In this document: one piece after another, positions 31,701 through 40,084 of the stretch
How the letters are laid out: each line of letters begins with the position of its first letter
How positions within the stretch are numbered: the stretch's first letter is position 1
Source: Massilia polaris
Lineage (GTDB): Bacteria; Pseudomonadota; Gammaproteobacteria; Burkholderiales; Burkholderiaceae_D
Length of the DNA stretch: 64,000 bases
Assembly (NCBI RefSeq): GCF_012927275.1
Contig: NZ_JABBGG010000001.1
Coordinates: forward strand, 496,001 to 560,000
Reading direction: 5' to 3'
The notes under the pieces: model-generated
Told to the model about the DNA's origin: nothing
The model's input: the letters and a program-made list of their open reading frames with translations, nothing else
Database searches by the model: none
Translations under genes and position numbers: made by a program

Positions 31701-32421
31701 ATGGCACCGGTTCCCGCGCGGCTCCGTGCCCGGTAATTTCCTGCACGAGCAGCTCGAGTGGATGGCGCAGGAAGGCTTCGCCGTCGTCGATGACGCCCAT
31801 TTCGCGGCACGGCTCGCGCAGCGCTGCGAACGCGCGGGCTGGGCCAACCGCCAGGACGACGCCATCGCCTGGCTGCGCGAGGTAGCTATCACAACGCTGC
31901 CGCAGCTTGGAGTGCCGCTGTCGGCGCTAACGAGCGTGCTGCCCGAGATGGAGTTCTGGTTCCCGAGCGACCACCTGCGCTCCGGTGAGCTGGACCGCCT
32001 TTGCCGCACGCACCTGCTGGGCGACACCTCGCGGCCTGTGCTGCCCGAGCGCCAGCTGCACGGCATGCTGAAAGGCTTTGCCGACCTGGTATTCGAACAT
32101 GAGGGGCGCTACTGGGTGCTGGATTACAAATCGAATGCACTGGGACCGGGCGATGCCGCCTATACGCGCGCGGCAATGGCAGGCGGGATGGCGGCGCACC
32201 GCTACGACATCCAGGGGGCGATCTACATGCTTGCACTGCACCGGCTGCTCAAAAGCCGCCTGGGCGACGAGTACGACCCGGCACGCCAGCTAGGCGGCGC
32301 GATCTTCCTGTTCCTGCGCGGGATTGCGAACGAGAAGACGCGCGGCTGCTACCTGATCGAACCTGACATCCAGCTGCTCGACGGGCTCGACGCCTTGCTC
32401 GGCGCACCGGAGACCGCATGA
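28792..32421 (+). CDS. recB: Exodeoxyribonuclease V beta subunit RecB
   Basis: 1209 residues. An SF1A helicase domain carries Walker A EASAGTGKTWTIAAL near residue 18, VDEFQDTSPDQYRIF, GDPKQSIYGFRGADI, VTVHKSKGLEYPLVYLPF and LLYVALTRARHFLW. The C-terminal nuclease domain has GFADLVFEHEGRYWVLDYKS, including the catalytic Asp and Lys of the RecB nuclease motif. It is the 3'-5' motor, the nuclease and the RecA loader of RecBCD in double-strand-break repair. Both ends overlap neighbours by 4 nt (ATGA), which fits coupled translation and fixed stoichiometry. Confidence 0.96.
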   Translation: MKLEALTFPLHGSRLIEASAGTGKTWTIAALYLRLVLGHGGADGFARPLLPSEILVMTFTRAATRELSNRVRERLVEAAAYFRGERELDDPFLASLAQACDSNGGRQLAAHRLVLAAETMDEAAIFTIDAWCQRMLREHAFDSGSLFDEELVSDEQALFEDAAHDYWRQNVYPLKSEALSSLLDCWPNVGALKQSVRELVRRVELLGPSSGESLTGLIARVQSEQQVALAQLKQGWFDRANDMERWIAGQRDAAPKCFNGNKLRPDSLVKWFDALRAWAGDPVMLMPDLNDTAWHRLTPDGIIDACSKGFIADVPGCFEFTTALWEALKAIDPLSHALYRHAAASIALRMAELKRRGRQFGFADMLDRLKAALEGPNGAALRKRITDQFPVAMVDEFQDTSPDQYRIFNLLYRVADNDSGHGLFLIGDPKQSIYGFRGADIHSYLSARTATGGRHYQLGTNYRSTAALVEAVNRLFLHAEGHGDNCGYAAGAFRFRKGDVNPLPFDAVGATDKSQKLVGVDGPYQALAVCCTERDDLRADDYRDFFAHHCAEHIVGVLNDPQAGFDENGTFTRLVPANIAILVRDRREAAAIRNALARRKVASVYLSDKDSVLDSDEAADLLRWLHAVANPLDGSLARAAFATRTAGLPLAELARLSADELEWEVRVEQLKALHTVWQRQGVLAMLRRLIHELGLPSALLREAGGERRLTNLLHLAELLQSASSQLDGEQALIRWFAEQVAGQGESSDERVLRLESDADLVKVVTVHKSKGLEYPLVYLPFAVTARKTDRRHRSFFEFVTADGVRRIDLALSDEALNAVDRGRIEEDLRLLYVALTRARHFLWLGVAAVAAPKGGTNRLHDSALGYLLGGGNPIAAADLRAHWERLRGDTEAIELHTLDAPGGVTMLERADVRPGLVDAALFDGDFERNWSVGSFTSLTRQTSAAPMRAQEETLLEETDATPLVRTEDAPWHRFPRGSVPGNFLHEQLEWMAQEGFAVVDDAHFAARLAQRCERAGWANRQDDAIAWLREVAITTLPQLGVPLSALTSVLPEMEFWFPSDHLRSGELDRLCRTHLLGDTSRPVLPERQLHGMLKGFADLVFEHEGRYWVLDYKSNALGPGDAAYTRAAMAGGMAAHRYDIQGAIYMLALHRLLKSRLGDEYDPARQLGGAIFLFLRGIANEKTRGCYLIEPDIQLLDGLDALLGAPETA

Positions 32422-34343
32422 AGAACGATATGCCGCAATCCGAACTTTGGAACCAGGTCGCCGTCCTGACCGAGGCGGGCGAGATGCGCCGCCTGTCCGG
32501 CGTCTTCGCGCGCTTTGTCGCGTCGCTTGGCAGCGGCTCGCCCGCGCTGATGGTCGCCTGCCTGGTGCTGTCAGAGCTCGAAGGGCGCGGCCACAGCTGC
32601 CTCGTGCTGGACGACCTCGCTGCCGGGCCGCACGCGCTGCTGGGGTGGACCGCCGACCAGTGGAATGAACTCGCTGCCGCAGCCGGAACACTGCCGCGCA
32701 CTGCCAGGGGATGGGGCGAGCAGCTGACCGCGGCCGAACAGGTCTGGCATGTGGGCGATTTCGACTTCGACCAGCCGCTGGTGCTCGATGGCGGCCGCCT
32801 TTACCTGCGCCGCTACTGGCGCGATGAGACGCTGGTGGCCGAAACGATCCGCACCCGCGCCGCGCAGGTGCGCGAAGTCGACGTGCTGAAAGTGCGCGAG
32901 GAGGTCGGCACGCTGTTCGCCTCCGGCCGGCGCGACCAGGCGCCCGACTGGCAGAAGCTGGCGTGCACGATCGCACTGCGCGGGTCGGTCTCGATCATCA
33001 CCGGCGGACCGGGCACCGGCAAGACCTACACGGTGGCGCGCCTGATCGCGCTGCTGTTTGCGACCTCCGGCGACGCCCGCCACCTGCGCATCGCGCTGGC
33101 TGCGCCGACCGGCAAGGCGGCCGCGCGCCTGAAGCAGTCGATCGACAAGGCGCTGGGCGAGCTGGCCGACAAGGTCGGCGATGCGCTGCCCTTGAAGGAA
33201 CTGGCCGCGCGCATGGGCGCGGCGCGGACCCTCCATAGCCTGCTCGGCGCACGTCCCGACACTCGCTCGTTCGCGCACAACAAGGGCAACCCGCTCGACG
33301 TGGACGTGCTGATCGTCGACGAGGCCTCGATGGTGCACCTTGAAATGATGGCCAGCCTGCTCGACGCGCTGCCGCCGCACGCGACGCTGGTACTCCTTGG
33401 CGACAAGGACCAGCTGGCGTCGGTGGAGGCGGGCGCGGTGCTGGGCGATCTGTGCCACGATGCCCAGGCCGGCGGCTATACGCAGGCGACGCTGGATTAC
33501 GCGCTGGCCGCGAGTGGCGAAGCGATTCCTCCTGATTACACCGGAACCGGCGGGCCGCTGGTCCAGCAGACCGTCATGCTGCGCCACAGCCGCCGCTTCG
33601 GCGGCCCGATCGGCCAGCTTGCGCTCGCGGTCAACGCGGGCGATGTCGAGCGGTCCCACGAGGTGCTGCGCGCCGGCGACAGCGCGGTCGAGTGGATTGA
33701 GCACGCCCTCCAGCACCATGTGGTGCAACTGGCGCTGGACGGCTACACGCCTTACCTGTCGGCGGTTGCGGACGGCGGCGGCTCGGGCGATGAGGCCTGG
33801 ATACGCGGCGTGCTGCACCGGTTCGAGGCGTTCCGCATCCTGTGCGCGGTGCGCGAAGGCGAGTGGGGCGTTGAAGGACTGAATGGCGCGATCGAGCAGA
33901 AGCTGGAAAGCGGGGGACTGATCCGCCGCCGCGGCGAATGGTACGTCGGGCGCCCGGTGATGGTGACGCGGAACGACTATGGCACCGGCGTGTTCAACGG
34001 CGATATCGGCCTGACCTTGAACGACCCGGCGCGGCCAGGCTCGTTGCGCGTGTACTTCCTGGAAGGCGACAGGGTGCGCAGCGTGCTGGCGACCCGGCTT
34101 CGCAACGTGGAGACGGCGTATGCGATGACGGTCCACAAATCGCAGGGATCGGAGTTCCGCCATACGGTGATGGCGTTGCCGCGCGACGGCAAGATGCTCG
34201 CGCGCGAGTTGGTCTACACCGGCATTACACGCGCGAGTGAGAAGTTCACCCTGGTGTCTCCCGCCAGTGCCGTGCTGGGGGAGGCGATCTTGCGCAGGAC
34301 GCAGCGCGCCAGCGGATTGCGCGAACTAATCGCGCGACCATAA
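32418..34343 (+). CDS. recD: Exodeoxyribonuclease V alpha subunit RecD
   Basis: 641 residues. An SF1B 5'-3' helicase with Walker A ITGGPGTGKTYTVARLIALL, Walker B VDEASMVHLEMM, GDKDQLASVEAGAVLGDLC, and C-terminal motifs YAMTVHKSQGSEF and VYTGITRASEKFTL. In the RecBCD complex it is the fast motor on the 5'-ended strand. It is the last gene of the operon and is followed at once by a strong hairpin terminator. The N-terminal 150 residues form the RecB-contact domain. Nothing unusual was seen. Confidence 0.95.
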   Translation: MKNDMPQSELWNQVAVLTEAGEMRRLSGVFARFVASLGSGSPALMVACLVLSELEGRGHSCLVLDDLAAGPHALLGWTADQWNELAAAAGTLPRTARGWGEQLTAAEQVWHVGDFDFDQPLVLDGGRLYLRRYWRDETLVAETIRTRAAQVREVDVLKVREEVGTLFASGRRDQAPDWQKLACTIALRGSVSIITGGPGTGKTYTVARLIALLFATSGDARHLRIALAAPTGKAAARLKQSIDKALGELADKVGDALPLKELAARMGAARTLHSLLGARPDTRSFAHNKGNPLDVDVLIVDEASMVHLEMMASLLDALPPHATLVLLGDKDQLASVEAGAVLGDLCHDAQAGGYTQATLDYALAASGEAIPPDYTGTGGPLVQQTVMLRHSRRFGGPIGQLALAVNAGDVERSHEVLRAGDSAVEWIEHALQHHVVQLALDGYTPYLSAVADGGGSGDEAWIRGVLHRFEAFRILCAVREGEWGVEGLNGAIEQKLESGGLIRRRGEWYVGRPVMVTRNDYGTGVFNGDIGLTLNDPARPGSLRVYFLEGDRVRSVLATRLRNVETAYAMTVHKSQGSEFRHTVMALPRDGKMLARELVYTGITRASEKFTLVSPASAVLGEAILRRTQRASGLRELIARP

Positions 34344-34344
34344 A

Positions 34345-34368
34345 AAAACCGGGACCCGTCCCGGTTTT
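34345..34368. terminator. Bidirectional rho-independent terminator after recD
   Basis: An 11-bp perfect stem AAAACCGGGAC/GTCCCGGTTTT with a tiny CC loop begins 2 nt after the recD stop. A-tract and T-tract flank it, so it can end transcription of recD and, from the other side, of the PBP-type endopeptidase gene that converges on it. Confidence 0.9.
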
Positions 34369-34384
34369 CTTATCCGCGACCGCT

Positions 34385-35284
34385 TTAACGGCGGCGGCGC
34401 TTCTTTTGAGCGGCGGTCTTGGCGCGTTTGCGCATGGAAGGCTTTCGCACCGACGCTTTTGCCATCACCGGCGACTCGCCGCCGTTGATGAAGCGGCGGA
34501 TGTTGAGCGCGTCGAGCACGCGCGACGAACTTGATTTCGCATTCAGCATTACCAGCGTGGCGCGCTTGCCCGCAGTCGTGATGCGCATGATCAGGCAGCG
34601 GCCCGCTTCTTCGGTGTAGCCGGTCTTCGACAGGCCGATGTCCCAGCCCTTGGCGCCGACCAGGCGATTGGTGTTGCGGAAGCCGACGCTGCGGCCGTTA
34701 ATGTTGATCATGTCCTTCGCATCGGTGGTCATCTCGACGATGGTCGGATAGGCGGCGGAAGCCGCGGCCATCTTGACCAGGTCCCCGGCGGTCGACTTGT
34801 TCGCCGGCGACAGGCCGGTCGGCTCTTCGATCACGGTCTGGCTCATGCCCAGCGAACGGATCTTGGCGCGGACCGCCGCCTTGAAGCCGGCAGGGCCGCC
34901 TTCAAAGGTGCGCGCCAGCGATGCGGCGGCGCGGTTATCGGACGACATCAGGGCCAGCTGCAACACGTCGCGGCGGCTGATCTTCGAGCCGACCGGAACG
35001 CGCGAGGTGCTGTGCTTGAGGGTGTCGACGTCGCGCTGCTGGATCGCGATCATTTCATCCATGTCCTGGTTGGCGTCGAGGACCACCATCGCCGTCATCA
35101 GCTTGGTCAGCGACGCGATCGAGACGACGCGGTCGGCATTTTTTTCGAGCAGTACCTTGCCGGTGCCGTCTTCAATGACGAGCACCGACTGCGATCCGAA
35201 TGGCACCGCGAAGGCGGCTGCCGAGACGGACATCAGTACGCTGGCGAGAATTTTTCTGATCATTGTTTGTGACTTGTTCTTCAT
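34385..35284 (-). CDS. D-alanyl-D-alanine endopeptidase/carboxypeptidase, PbpG-like (S11 family)
   Basis: About 299 residues. A signal peptide (IRKILASVLMSVSAAAFA) is followed by the low-molecular-weight PBP catalytic motifs: SxxK in VSIASLTKLM, SxN in MSSDNRAA and KTG in LSKTGYTEEAG. It acts in the periplasm on peptidoglycan cross-links. The tail of about 30 residues is extremely rich in Lys and Arg (RKPSMRKRAKTAAQKKRRRR), probably for binding to the negatively charged wall. The start is uncertain: ATGs exist at 35320, 35284 and 35263, and none has a clear ribosome site. I chose 35284; 35263 would still leave the signal peptide intact. Confidence 0.87.
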   Translation of the reverse strand: MKNKSQTMIRKILASVLMSVSAAAFAVPFGSQSVLVIEDGTGKVLLEKNADRVVSIASLTKLMTAMVVLDANQDMDEMIAIQQRDVDTLKHSTSRVPVGSKISRRDVLQLALMSSDNRAAASLARTFEGGPAGFKAAVRAKIRSLGMSQTVIEEPTGLSPANKSTAGDLVKMAAASAAYPTIVEMTTDAKDMININGRSVGFRNTNRLVGAKGWDIGLSKTGYTEEAGRCLIMRITTAGKRATLVMLNAKSSSSRVLDALNIRRFINGGESPVMAKASVRKPSMRKRAKTAAQKKRRRR

Positions 35285-35510
35285 GTAAGTAGTGAGCGTC
35301 GGCGCGCGGGGGATGCGCACTGGAAAAACGCGTATAGCTGTGGAGCAACTACTCTAAGGGCGAAGATATCACCAAGGATGAGTGGTGTCTATGGCGCACG
35401 AGCCAAAAGCGGCCTGAACAGTAGAATTCATGTGGTTAATTTCTCTTAGGCAAAGGCTAAGATAGCGGAAGGGCAAGCGGTGTCAGTACAAACCGCTGCT
35501 TGTAAACGCT

Positions 35511-35560
35511 GTCATTCCGGGCATTGCCCGAAATGACTTCCGGGCATTGCCCGGAATGAC
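35511..35560. repeat. REP-like double palindrome
   Basis: Two copies of a short hairpin unit with core CCGGGCATTGCCCGG lie in tandem (35511-35537 and 35538-35560), each followed by AATGAC. The outer ends GTCATTCCGGGC and GCCCGGAATGAC are perfect inverted repeats, so the whole 50 nt can fold as one element. It lies 18 nt after the sulfate-binding-protein stop and may act as its terminator or mRNA stabiliser. Sequences of this GTCATTCC type are dispersed intergenic repeats in many proteobacteria. Confidence 0.65.
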
Positions 35561-35578
35561 GCTTGAGACTGAAGTGGT

Positions 35579-36595
35579 TTATTTGGTCTGGTAGATCTTG
35601 TCGAACTCGCCACCGTCGTCGAAGTGCTTCTTCTGCGCCTGTTTCCAGCCGCCGAATACCTCGTCGACCGAGAACAGCGCGATCGGCTTGTAGTTCGCTT
35701 CGAACTTCTTGTAGACCGCTTGCGAACGCGGACGCAGGAAGTGTTTCGCGCCAATGGTCTGTCCCTGTTCCGAGTACAGGAAGTTCAGGTAGGCAGTTGC
35801 CTGCTTGCGTACCCCGCGGCGGTCGACCACTTTGTCGACAACGGCGACCGGCGCCTCGGCCAGGATCGACGTGGCTGGATAGACCACCTCGAAATCGTCG
35901 CCGAATTCGCCGCGTACCATCTGTACTTCATTCTCGAACGTCACCAGCGCGTCGCCAATCTGGCGCTGCGTGAACGTGGTCGTGGCGGCGCGGCCGCCGG
36001 CGTCCAGGATCGGGACGTTTTTGAAAATGCGGGTCACCAGGTCGCGCGCCTGCGCTTCGGTGCCGCCCTTTTTGATGACCGAGCCCCACGCCGCCAGGTA
36101 GGTGTAGCGGCCGTTACCCGCCGTTTTCGGGTTCGGGATCACCACTTTGACGCCCGGCTTGGCCAGGTCGTCCCAGTTCTTGATGCCCTTCGGGTTGCCC
36201 TTGCGGACCAGGAACACCATGGTCGAATAGTAGGGCGCCGCGTTGTTCGGGAACTTCCTGGCCCAGTCCTTGGCCACCAGTCCGCGGTCGGCCAGCATGT
36301 CGATGTCGTTGGCCTGGTTCATCGTGACAACCGAGGCTTCCAGTCCGTCCGCTACCGAACGCGCCTGCTTGCTCGAACCGCCGTGCGACTGCTTGATGTT
36401 GACGGTTTCGCCAGTGGTTTTCTTGTACTCGGCGATGAAGGCCGGGTTGATTTCCTTGTACAGCTCGCGGGCGACATCATAAGAAACATTCAACAGCTCG
36501 GGGTCGGCGGCACTGGCGCTGAACGGGAGGATCATGGCGCCGAACGCGAGGGCGAGGATTCCGCGGCGGACGTGTGCGTTGTTTTTGGTTTGCAT
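35579..36595 (-). CDS. sbp: Periplasmic sulfate-binding protein
   Basis: 338 residues with a Sec signal peptide ending SASAADPELLNVSYD. It is the substrate-binding component of the CysTWA sulfate/thiosulfate ABC importer. Signature segments are LLNVSYDVARELYKEINPAF, the ligand loop QSHGGSSKQARSV and IPNPKTAGNGRYTYLAAWG. The mature protein is full length. No cysT, cysW or cysA is within the window, so it is either an orphan receptor serving a distant importer or the remnant of a split operon. A REP-like element follows it. The 225-nt upstream region shows no clear CysB site that I can name. Confidence 0.93.
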   Translation of the reverse strand: MQTKNNAHVRRGILALAFGAMILPFSASAADPELLNVSYDVARELYKEINPAFIAEYKKTTGETVNIKQSHGGSSKQARSVADGLEASVVTMNQANDIDMLADRGLVAKDWARKFPNNAAPYYSTMVFLVRKGNPKGIKNWDDLAKPGVKVVIPNPKTAGNGRYTYLAAWGSVIKKGGTEAQARDLVTRIFKNVPILDAGGRAATTTFTQRQIGDALVTFENEVQMVRGEFGDDFEVVYPATSILAEAPVAVVDKVVDRRGVRKQATAYLNFLYSEQGQTIGAKHFLRPRSQAVYKKFEANYKPIALFSVDEVFGGWKQAQKKHFDDGGEFDKIYQTK

Positions 36596-36820
36596 GATTA
36601 CAATGTGCCTCTATTGTGGAAACAGAACTGCATAGTCTAAAATCCTCAGCGAAAACGGAAGTATTCTTTCGTCATATGCTTAGATGGCATAGTGTGGACT
36701 GGCGTTCTGCCACCGGGTAGTCGTTCCGCCGCAACGCTCAAGCGCGGGTTTCGATGTATAGTCGTGTTTCATGCGGTTTGAACGGCGGCAATGATTTTTG
36801 CCCGGTATTATTTTTCTTGA

Positions 36821-37351
36821 ATGCATATGGGTATTGAGATTCGCACTGCTGTACCGGAAGACGCCACTGCCGTGTGTGCTGTCCTGCGCCGTTCGATTAT
36901 GGAATGCTGCGCGGAAGACCACCAGAACTGTCCGACCATCCTGGCTTCGTGGCTGGGCAACAAGACGCCCGAGACCGTGGCCACCTGGTTCACCACGCCG
37001 AGCAACTTTACCCTGGTCGCCGTCTGCGAAGGCGAAGTCGTCGGCGTCGCCTTGCTGACCCAGGCCGGTAAAGTCTCCCTTTGCTATGTCCTGCCCGAGG
37101 TAATGCATCGCGGCATTGGGAAATCCTTGCTGTACGGGCTGGAAGACCGGGCCCGCGACTGGGGCATCAGCGTCATTAAACTCAAGAGCACGGTCAGTGC
37201 GCGCGACTTTTATGCGCGTAACGGCTACATTAACGGCGGCAAGGAAATGTCCTGTTTCGGCCTCGAATGCGATTTCTTCTGGAAGAACCTGAACGAACCC
37301 GTTACCGACGCCGCCGCCGCAGGCAAGCGCTTCTGCGGCTGCACCGGCTAA
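36821..37351 (+). CDS. GNAT-family N-acetyltransferase
   Basis: 176 residues in the GNAT fold. The acetyl-CoA-binding motif A reads YVLPEVMHRGIGKSLLYGLE (with the RGIGK loop), followed by motif B FYARNGYINGG. The N-terminal strand IEIRTAVPEDATAVCAVLRR is typical. The substrate is not predictable. Cys is unusually frequent (9 residues, including a CGC near the C-terminus), which may point to metal or redox sensitivity. The start is ATG 36821 or ATG 36827; ribosome sites are weak for both. It is divergent from sbp, and the M15-like peptidase follows 27 nt later, probably in one transcript. Confidence 0.8.
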   Translation: MHMGIEIRTAVPEDATAVCAVLRRSIMECCAEDHQNCPTILASWLGNKTPETVATWFTTPSNFTLVAVCEGEVVGVALLTQAGKVSLCYVLPEVMHRGIGKSLLYGLEDRARDWGISVIKLKSTVSARDFYARNGYINGGKEMSCFGLECDFFWKNLNEPVTDAAAAGKRFCGCTG

Positions 37352-37378
37352 TAAAACACCATACTAATAATACTAAAG

Positions 37379-38014
37379 ATGCTTACTCGCAGAGACTTCC
37401 TCCACCGCGGCCTCGCGGCTGCCGGCGTGCTGTCGGTGCCGCTGGTCGGCGCCTCGAAGGCCATCGCGGCCACGCCCGCCACCGACATCGCCCCGCCGCC
37501 CGACCTGTTCGACGCCCAGGCCCTCGACATCGATTTCTGGCTACGCCCGCGCATCCTGAACGTCACGCGCCCGGCCAGCGGCGAAAAGGCGAAGCTGCTG
37601 TACTGGAAGGACGGCGAGGTCATCGACTCGGCCTACCAGGAGCTGTGCCACCTGATGCGCGACGTCAACGGCAAGGAAACCGCGCCGATCGACCCCAAGC
37701 TGTTCGACACGCTGTGGGGCGCCCAGGCCTTCATCGAACGCTACGGCATGGTGCAGCCGCTCGAAATCCTGTCCGGCTACCGCACGGCGAAATCGAACGC
37801 GCGCCTGATCGAGCAGGGCATCCCGGCGGCACGCCAGTCGCTGCACCTGCACGGCAAGGCGGCCGACGTCCGCATCGCCAGCCTGAACCCGGAAGTGCTG
37901 GGCGAGCTGGTGCGCAGCTTCCGCCAGGGCGGGGTAGGCTTCTACTACCGTGCCAGCGCGAGCGGCGGCTGGATCCATGCCGATACCGGCGTCAAGCGCA
38001 GCTGGAAAGGCTGA
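37379..38014 (+). CDS. DUF882/M15-like peptidoglycan peptidase (YcbK/MepK type), Tat-exported
   Basis: 211 residues. The N-terminus MLTRRDFLHRGLAAAGVLSV has a twin-arginine signal (TRRDFL). The body is the M15-type fold with zinc ligands visible in SLHLHGKAADVRI and in GWIHAD. The E. coli relative YcbK/MepK is a periplasmic murein endopeptidase that opens cross-links during wall growth. Homologues in this group are usually lone genes or sit with L,D-transpeptidases. Here it follows a GNAT gene by 27 nt. ATG at 37379 is the only start that keeps the Tat motif. Confidence 0.85.
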   Translation: MLTRRDFLHRGLAAAGVLSVPLVGASKAIAATPATDIAPPPDLFDAQALDIDFWLRPRILNVTRPASGEKAKLLYWKDGEVIDSAYQELCHLMRDVNGKETAPIDPKLFDTLWGAQAFIERYGMVQPLEILSGYRTAKSNARLIEQGIPAARQSLHLHGKAADVRIASLNPEVLGELVRSFRQGGVGFYYRASASGGWIHADTGVKRSWKG

Positions 38015-38098
38015 CGCGCGAGCTGGCGAAAACTTGTGCCCTTGTTTGCTGTCGTAGCTGTATGCCACCGCGTCGGTGGCCATCAACAGGAGGCAACA

Positions 38099-38404
38099 AT
38101 GGCAACGATGAACGCACCTGGCATGGAGCGCCGCCATATTCCCGAGCGCCGCAGTACGGCAACCGCTGAGCGCGGCACTTACCTGAACGCGCTGGACTGG
38201 GCCGCAACTGTCCTGATGATTGTAGGCGGTCTCAACTGGGGACTGGTCGGCGCGTTCGACTACAACGTCGTGGCGGCACTGTTCGGTTCCGACAGCCCGC
38301 TGACACGCCTGGTGTATGCCTTTGTCGGCATCGCAGCGCTGTACGGCGCCTACATGGCCGCCCGGACCGCCGTCGCGCGACCGCTGCCGCCGGGTATGGA
38401 ATAA
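38099..38404 (+). CDS. DUF378 family small membrane protein
   Basis: 101 residues. Two transmembrane helices (roughly 31-50 and 68-88) flank the DUF378 signature LMIVGGLNWGLVGAFDYNVV. The N-terminal 25 residues are charged and cytoplasmic. The function of DUF378 is unknown. The ATG at 38099 has a perfect AGGAGG 7 nt upstream. Confidence 0.85.
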   Translation: MATMNAPGMERRHIPERRSTATAERGTYLNALDWAATVLMIVGGLNWGLVGAFDYNVVAALFGSDSPLTRLVYAFVGIAALYGAYMAARTAVARPLPPGME

Positions 38405-38450
38405 GCTGGCGCCGGGGCAGCGACGCCGCAGGGCGCCTCCTGCCCCGCTG

Positions 38451-38663
38451 TCATTCGTACGAGTAGGGCCGGACCGGCACGCTGTCGCGCCGCTCCTTGT
38501 CGAGTTCGGCCAGGTTGGCCTTGTGGTCCCACCAGATGTACCAGCCGCGCAGCTGGTTTTCCTCGGTGTGCGGATGCGCGGCGATGTAGCTGTTGAGGAA
38601 TTGCTCGTATTCGGACACATAGCCGCCGTGGCCGACACGGTAGGTCTCCTTGCGTGGTTTCAT
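38451..38663 (-). CDS. DUF3460 family protein
   Basis: 70 residues, soluble and acidic. The pattern YVSEYEQFLNSYIAAHP and RGWYIWWDHKA matches DUF3460, a short family found mainly in Burkholderiales and of unknown function. The ATG at 38663 has GGAGGGAGGA upstream, so the longer open frame to 38792 is not used. It is convergent with the DUF378 gene and divergent from the next gene. Confidence 0.8.
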   Translation of the reverse strand: MKPRKETYRVGHGGYVSEYEQFLNSYIAAHPHTEENQLRGWYIWWDHKANLAELDKERRDSVPVRPYSYE

Positions 38664-38776
38664 GGCGTCCTCCCTCCATCTATATTGGACTGGGAATCCG
38701 GGCAACAAGTTCGGCATATACGGCAGCTGGGAAATGCCGTAGCATACGGGCCGTTGTCGATTATTTTCAGGATGCA

Positions 38777-39208
38777 ATGAAGCCAGAACCACAGATTGCC
38801 GCGCCGGACGGCGAGGCCAAGCCGCGTTTTCGTCCGCGCCCGTGGGTTCACCTGGAAACGCCGCAGGACGTCGAGCTGTGGATCGAAGAACATAACCAGA
38901 GCCTGCAAGAAAACATCGGCCCGCAGGAGGCTGGCTACGGCGTCTGCTTCACGCTCGCCGAAGGCGGCAACATCTACATGCATACCGGCGCCGACGCCAT
39001 CATCCTCGACGTCGACCTCGACGCGCGCTGGGTCGCCCCGCTGATCGTCGCCGCCACCCATGCCGAAGAACCGCAGTCCCAGCTCTGGGTGCTGCCGGAC
39101 GACAAACTGGTCCAGCTGATCATCGGCCTGTCCTGCCTGGTAGCGAGCACGACCCTGGTGGTTGGCCATTATTTTGGCTCACGCAACCGCAAGATGGGCT
39201 ACGCCTGA
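38777..39208 (+). CDS. Hypothetical protein with one C-terminal transmembrane helix
   Basis: 143 residues, family not recognised. The soluble part (1-110) begins MKPEPQIAAPDGEAKPRFRP and includes a possible small alpha/beta region (YGVCFTLAEGGNIYMHTGAD). A single hydrophobic helix lies near residues 114-131 (LVQLIIGLSCLVASTTLVVG), followed by a short basic tail. That is a tail-anchored layout. The ATG at 38777 has CAGGA close upstream. It could be a small immunity- or stress-type protein, but nothing supports a specific function. Confidence 0.6.
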   Translation: MKPEPQIAAPDGEAKPRFRPRPWVHLETPQDVELWIEEHNQSLQENIGPQEAGYGVCFTLAEGGNIYMHTGADAIILDVDLDARWVAPLIVAATHAEEPQSQLWVLPDDKLVQLIIGLSCLVASTTLVVGHYFGSRNRKMGYA

Positions 39209-39283
39209 CCCTTGCTTTGGTGCACATTGACGATTTTTCGGTTATAAAGCCAGACTCAGCTATTGTTTAGAAATGGTGAACGC

Positions 39284-40081
39284 ATGATCCCGACCCGCCG
39301 CCGCGCACTGCTCCTTCCCGCCGTCCTGATGGCCGCCACGCTGGCGTTGCCGGCCAGGGCCGCCGACTTGCTCGAGACCGTCAAGGCGCGCGGCACGCTG
39401 CGCATCGCGATGGAGGGCACCTATCCGCCATTCAATTTCAAGGACCCGAAGACGGGCCAGCTGGCGGGCTACGATGTCGACGTCGCCAAACTGGTCGCCG
39501 CGAAAATGGGCCTGAAGCCGGAGTTCGTCACCACCGAATGGAGCGCGATCCTTGCCGGACTGGGCGCCGGTAAATACGACGCCATCGTCAGCCAGGTCGG
39601 CATCAACGCGAAACGCCAGGAAGTCTTCGATTTTTCCGAACCGTACACGTACTCGAATCCCCAGCTCATCGTCCGCAAGAACGAGAAGGCCAGTTACGCC
39701 AGCCTGGCCGACCTGAAGGGCAAGAAGCTGGGCGTGGGGCAGGGCAGCGTCTACGAGCAGCAGGCCAAGGCGGTGGCCGGGATCGAGGTCAAGAGCTATC
39801 CGGCCGCGCCGGAAAACCTCCAGGACCTGGCGGTCGGCCGCATCGACGCCGCGCTCAACGACAGCCTGATGGTGGCCTACCTGCTGAGCAACTCGAAACT
39901 GCCGATCAAGGCCGGCGCGCGGGTGGGCCAGGCCGAGCGCATGGGCATCCCGTTCAAGAAGGGTAACCCGCGGTTCAAGGCGGCGCTCAACAAGGCGCTG
40001 CACGATGCGTCGGCCGACGGCAGCCTCAGGCAGGTCTCGATGAAGTGGTTCGGCAGCGACGTGTCGCGCCCGGCGAAATAA
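39284..40081 (+). CDS. Periplasmic amino-acid-binding protein of a polar amino acid ABC transporter
   Basis: 265 residues. Signal peptide with an Arg-rich start (MIPTRRRALLLPAVL) and cleavage after LPARA. The bi-lobed receptor has the family 3 signature GTLRIAMEGTYPPFNFKD and GYDVDVAKLVAAKMGLKPEF, closest in feel to the cystine/cysteine receptors TcyJ/FliY and similar. The ligand cannot be fixed from sequence. It is followed after 3 nt by the permease gene. An in-frame TTG at 39263 is a less likely start. No ATP-binding subunit follows. Confidence 0.88.
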   Translation: MIPTRRRALLLPAVLMAATLALPARAADLLETVKARGTLRIAMEGTYPPFNFKDPKTGQLAGYDVDVAKLVAAKMGLKPEFVTTEWSAILAGLGAGKYDAIVSQVGINAKRQEVFDFSEPYTYSNPQLIVRKNEKASYASLADLKGKKLGVGQGSVYEQQAKAVAGIEVKSYPAAPENLQDLAVGRIDAALNDSLMVAYLLSNSKLPIKAGARVGQAERMGIPFKKGNPRFKAALNKALHDASADGSLRQVSMKWFGSDVSRPAK

Positions 40082-40084
40082 GCC

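Noticed and set aside
25421-31800. Two open frames above 1000 residues antisense to recC and recB
   Set aside because: They are antisense shadows of well-conserved helicase genes and show no domain.
38654-38776. N-terminal extension of the 38777 gene from a GTG start
   Set aside because: It runs antisense to the start region of the DUF3460 gene and has no ribosome site; ATG at 38777 is a better start.
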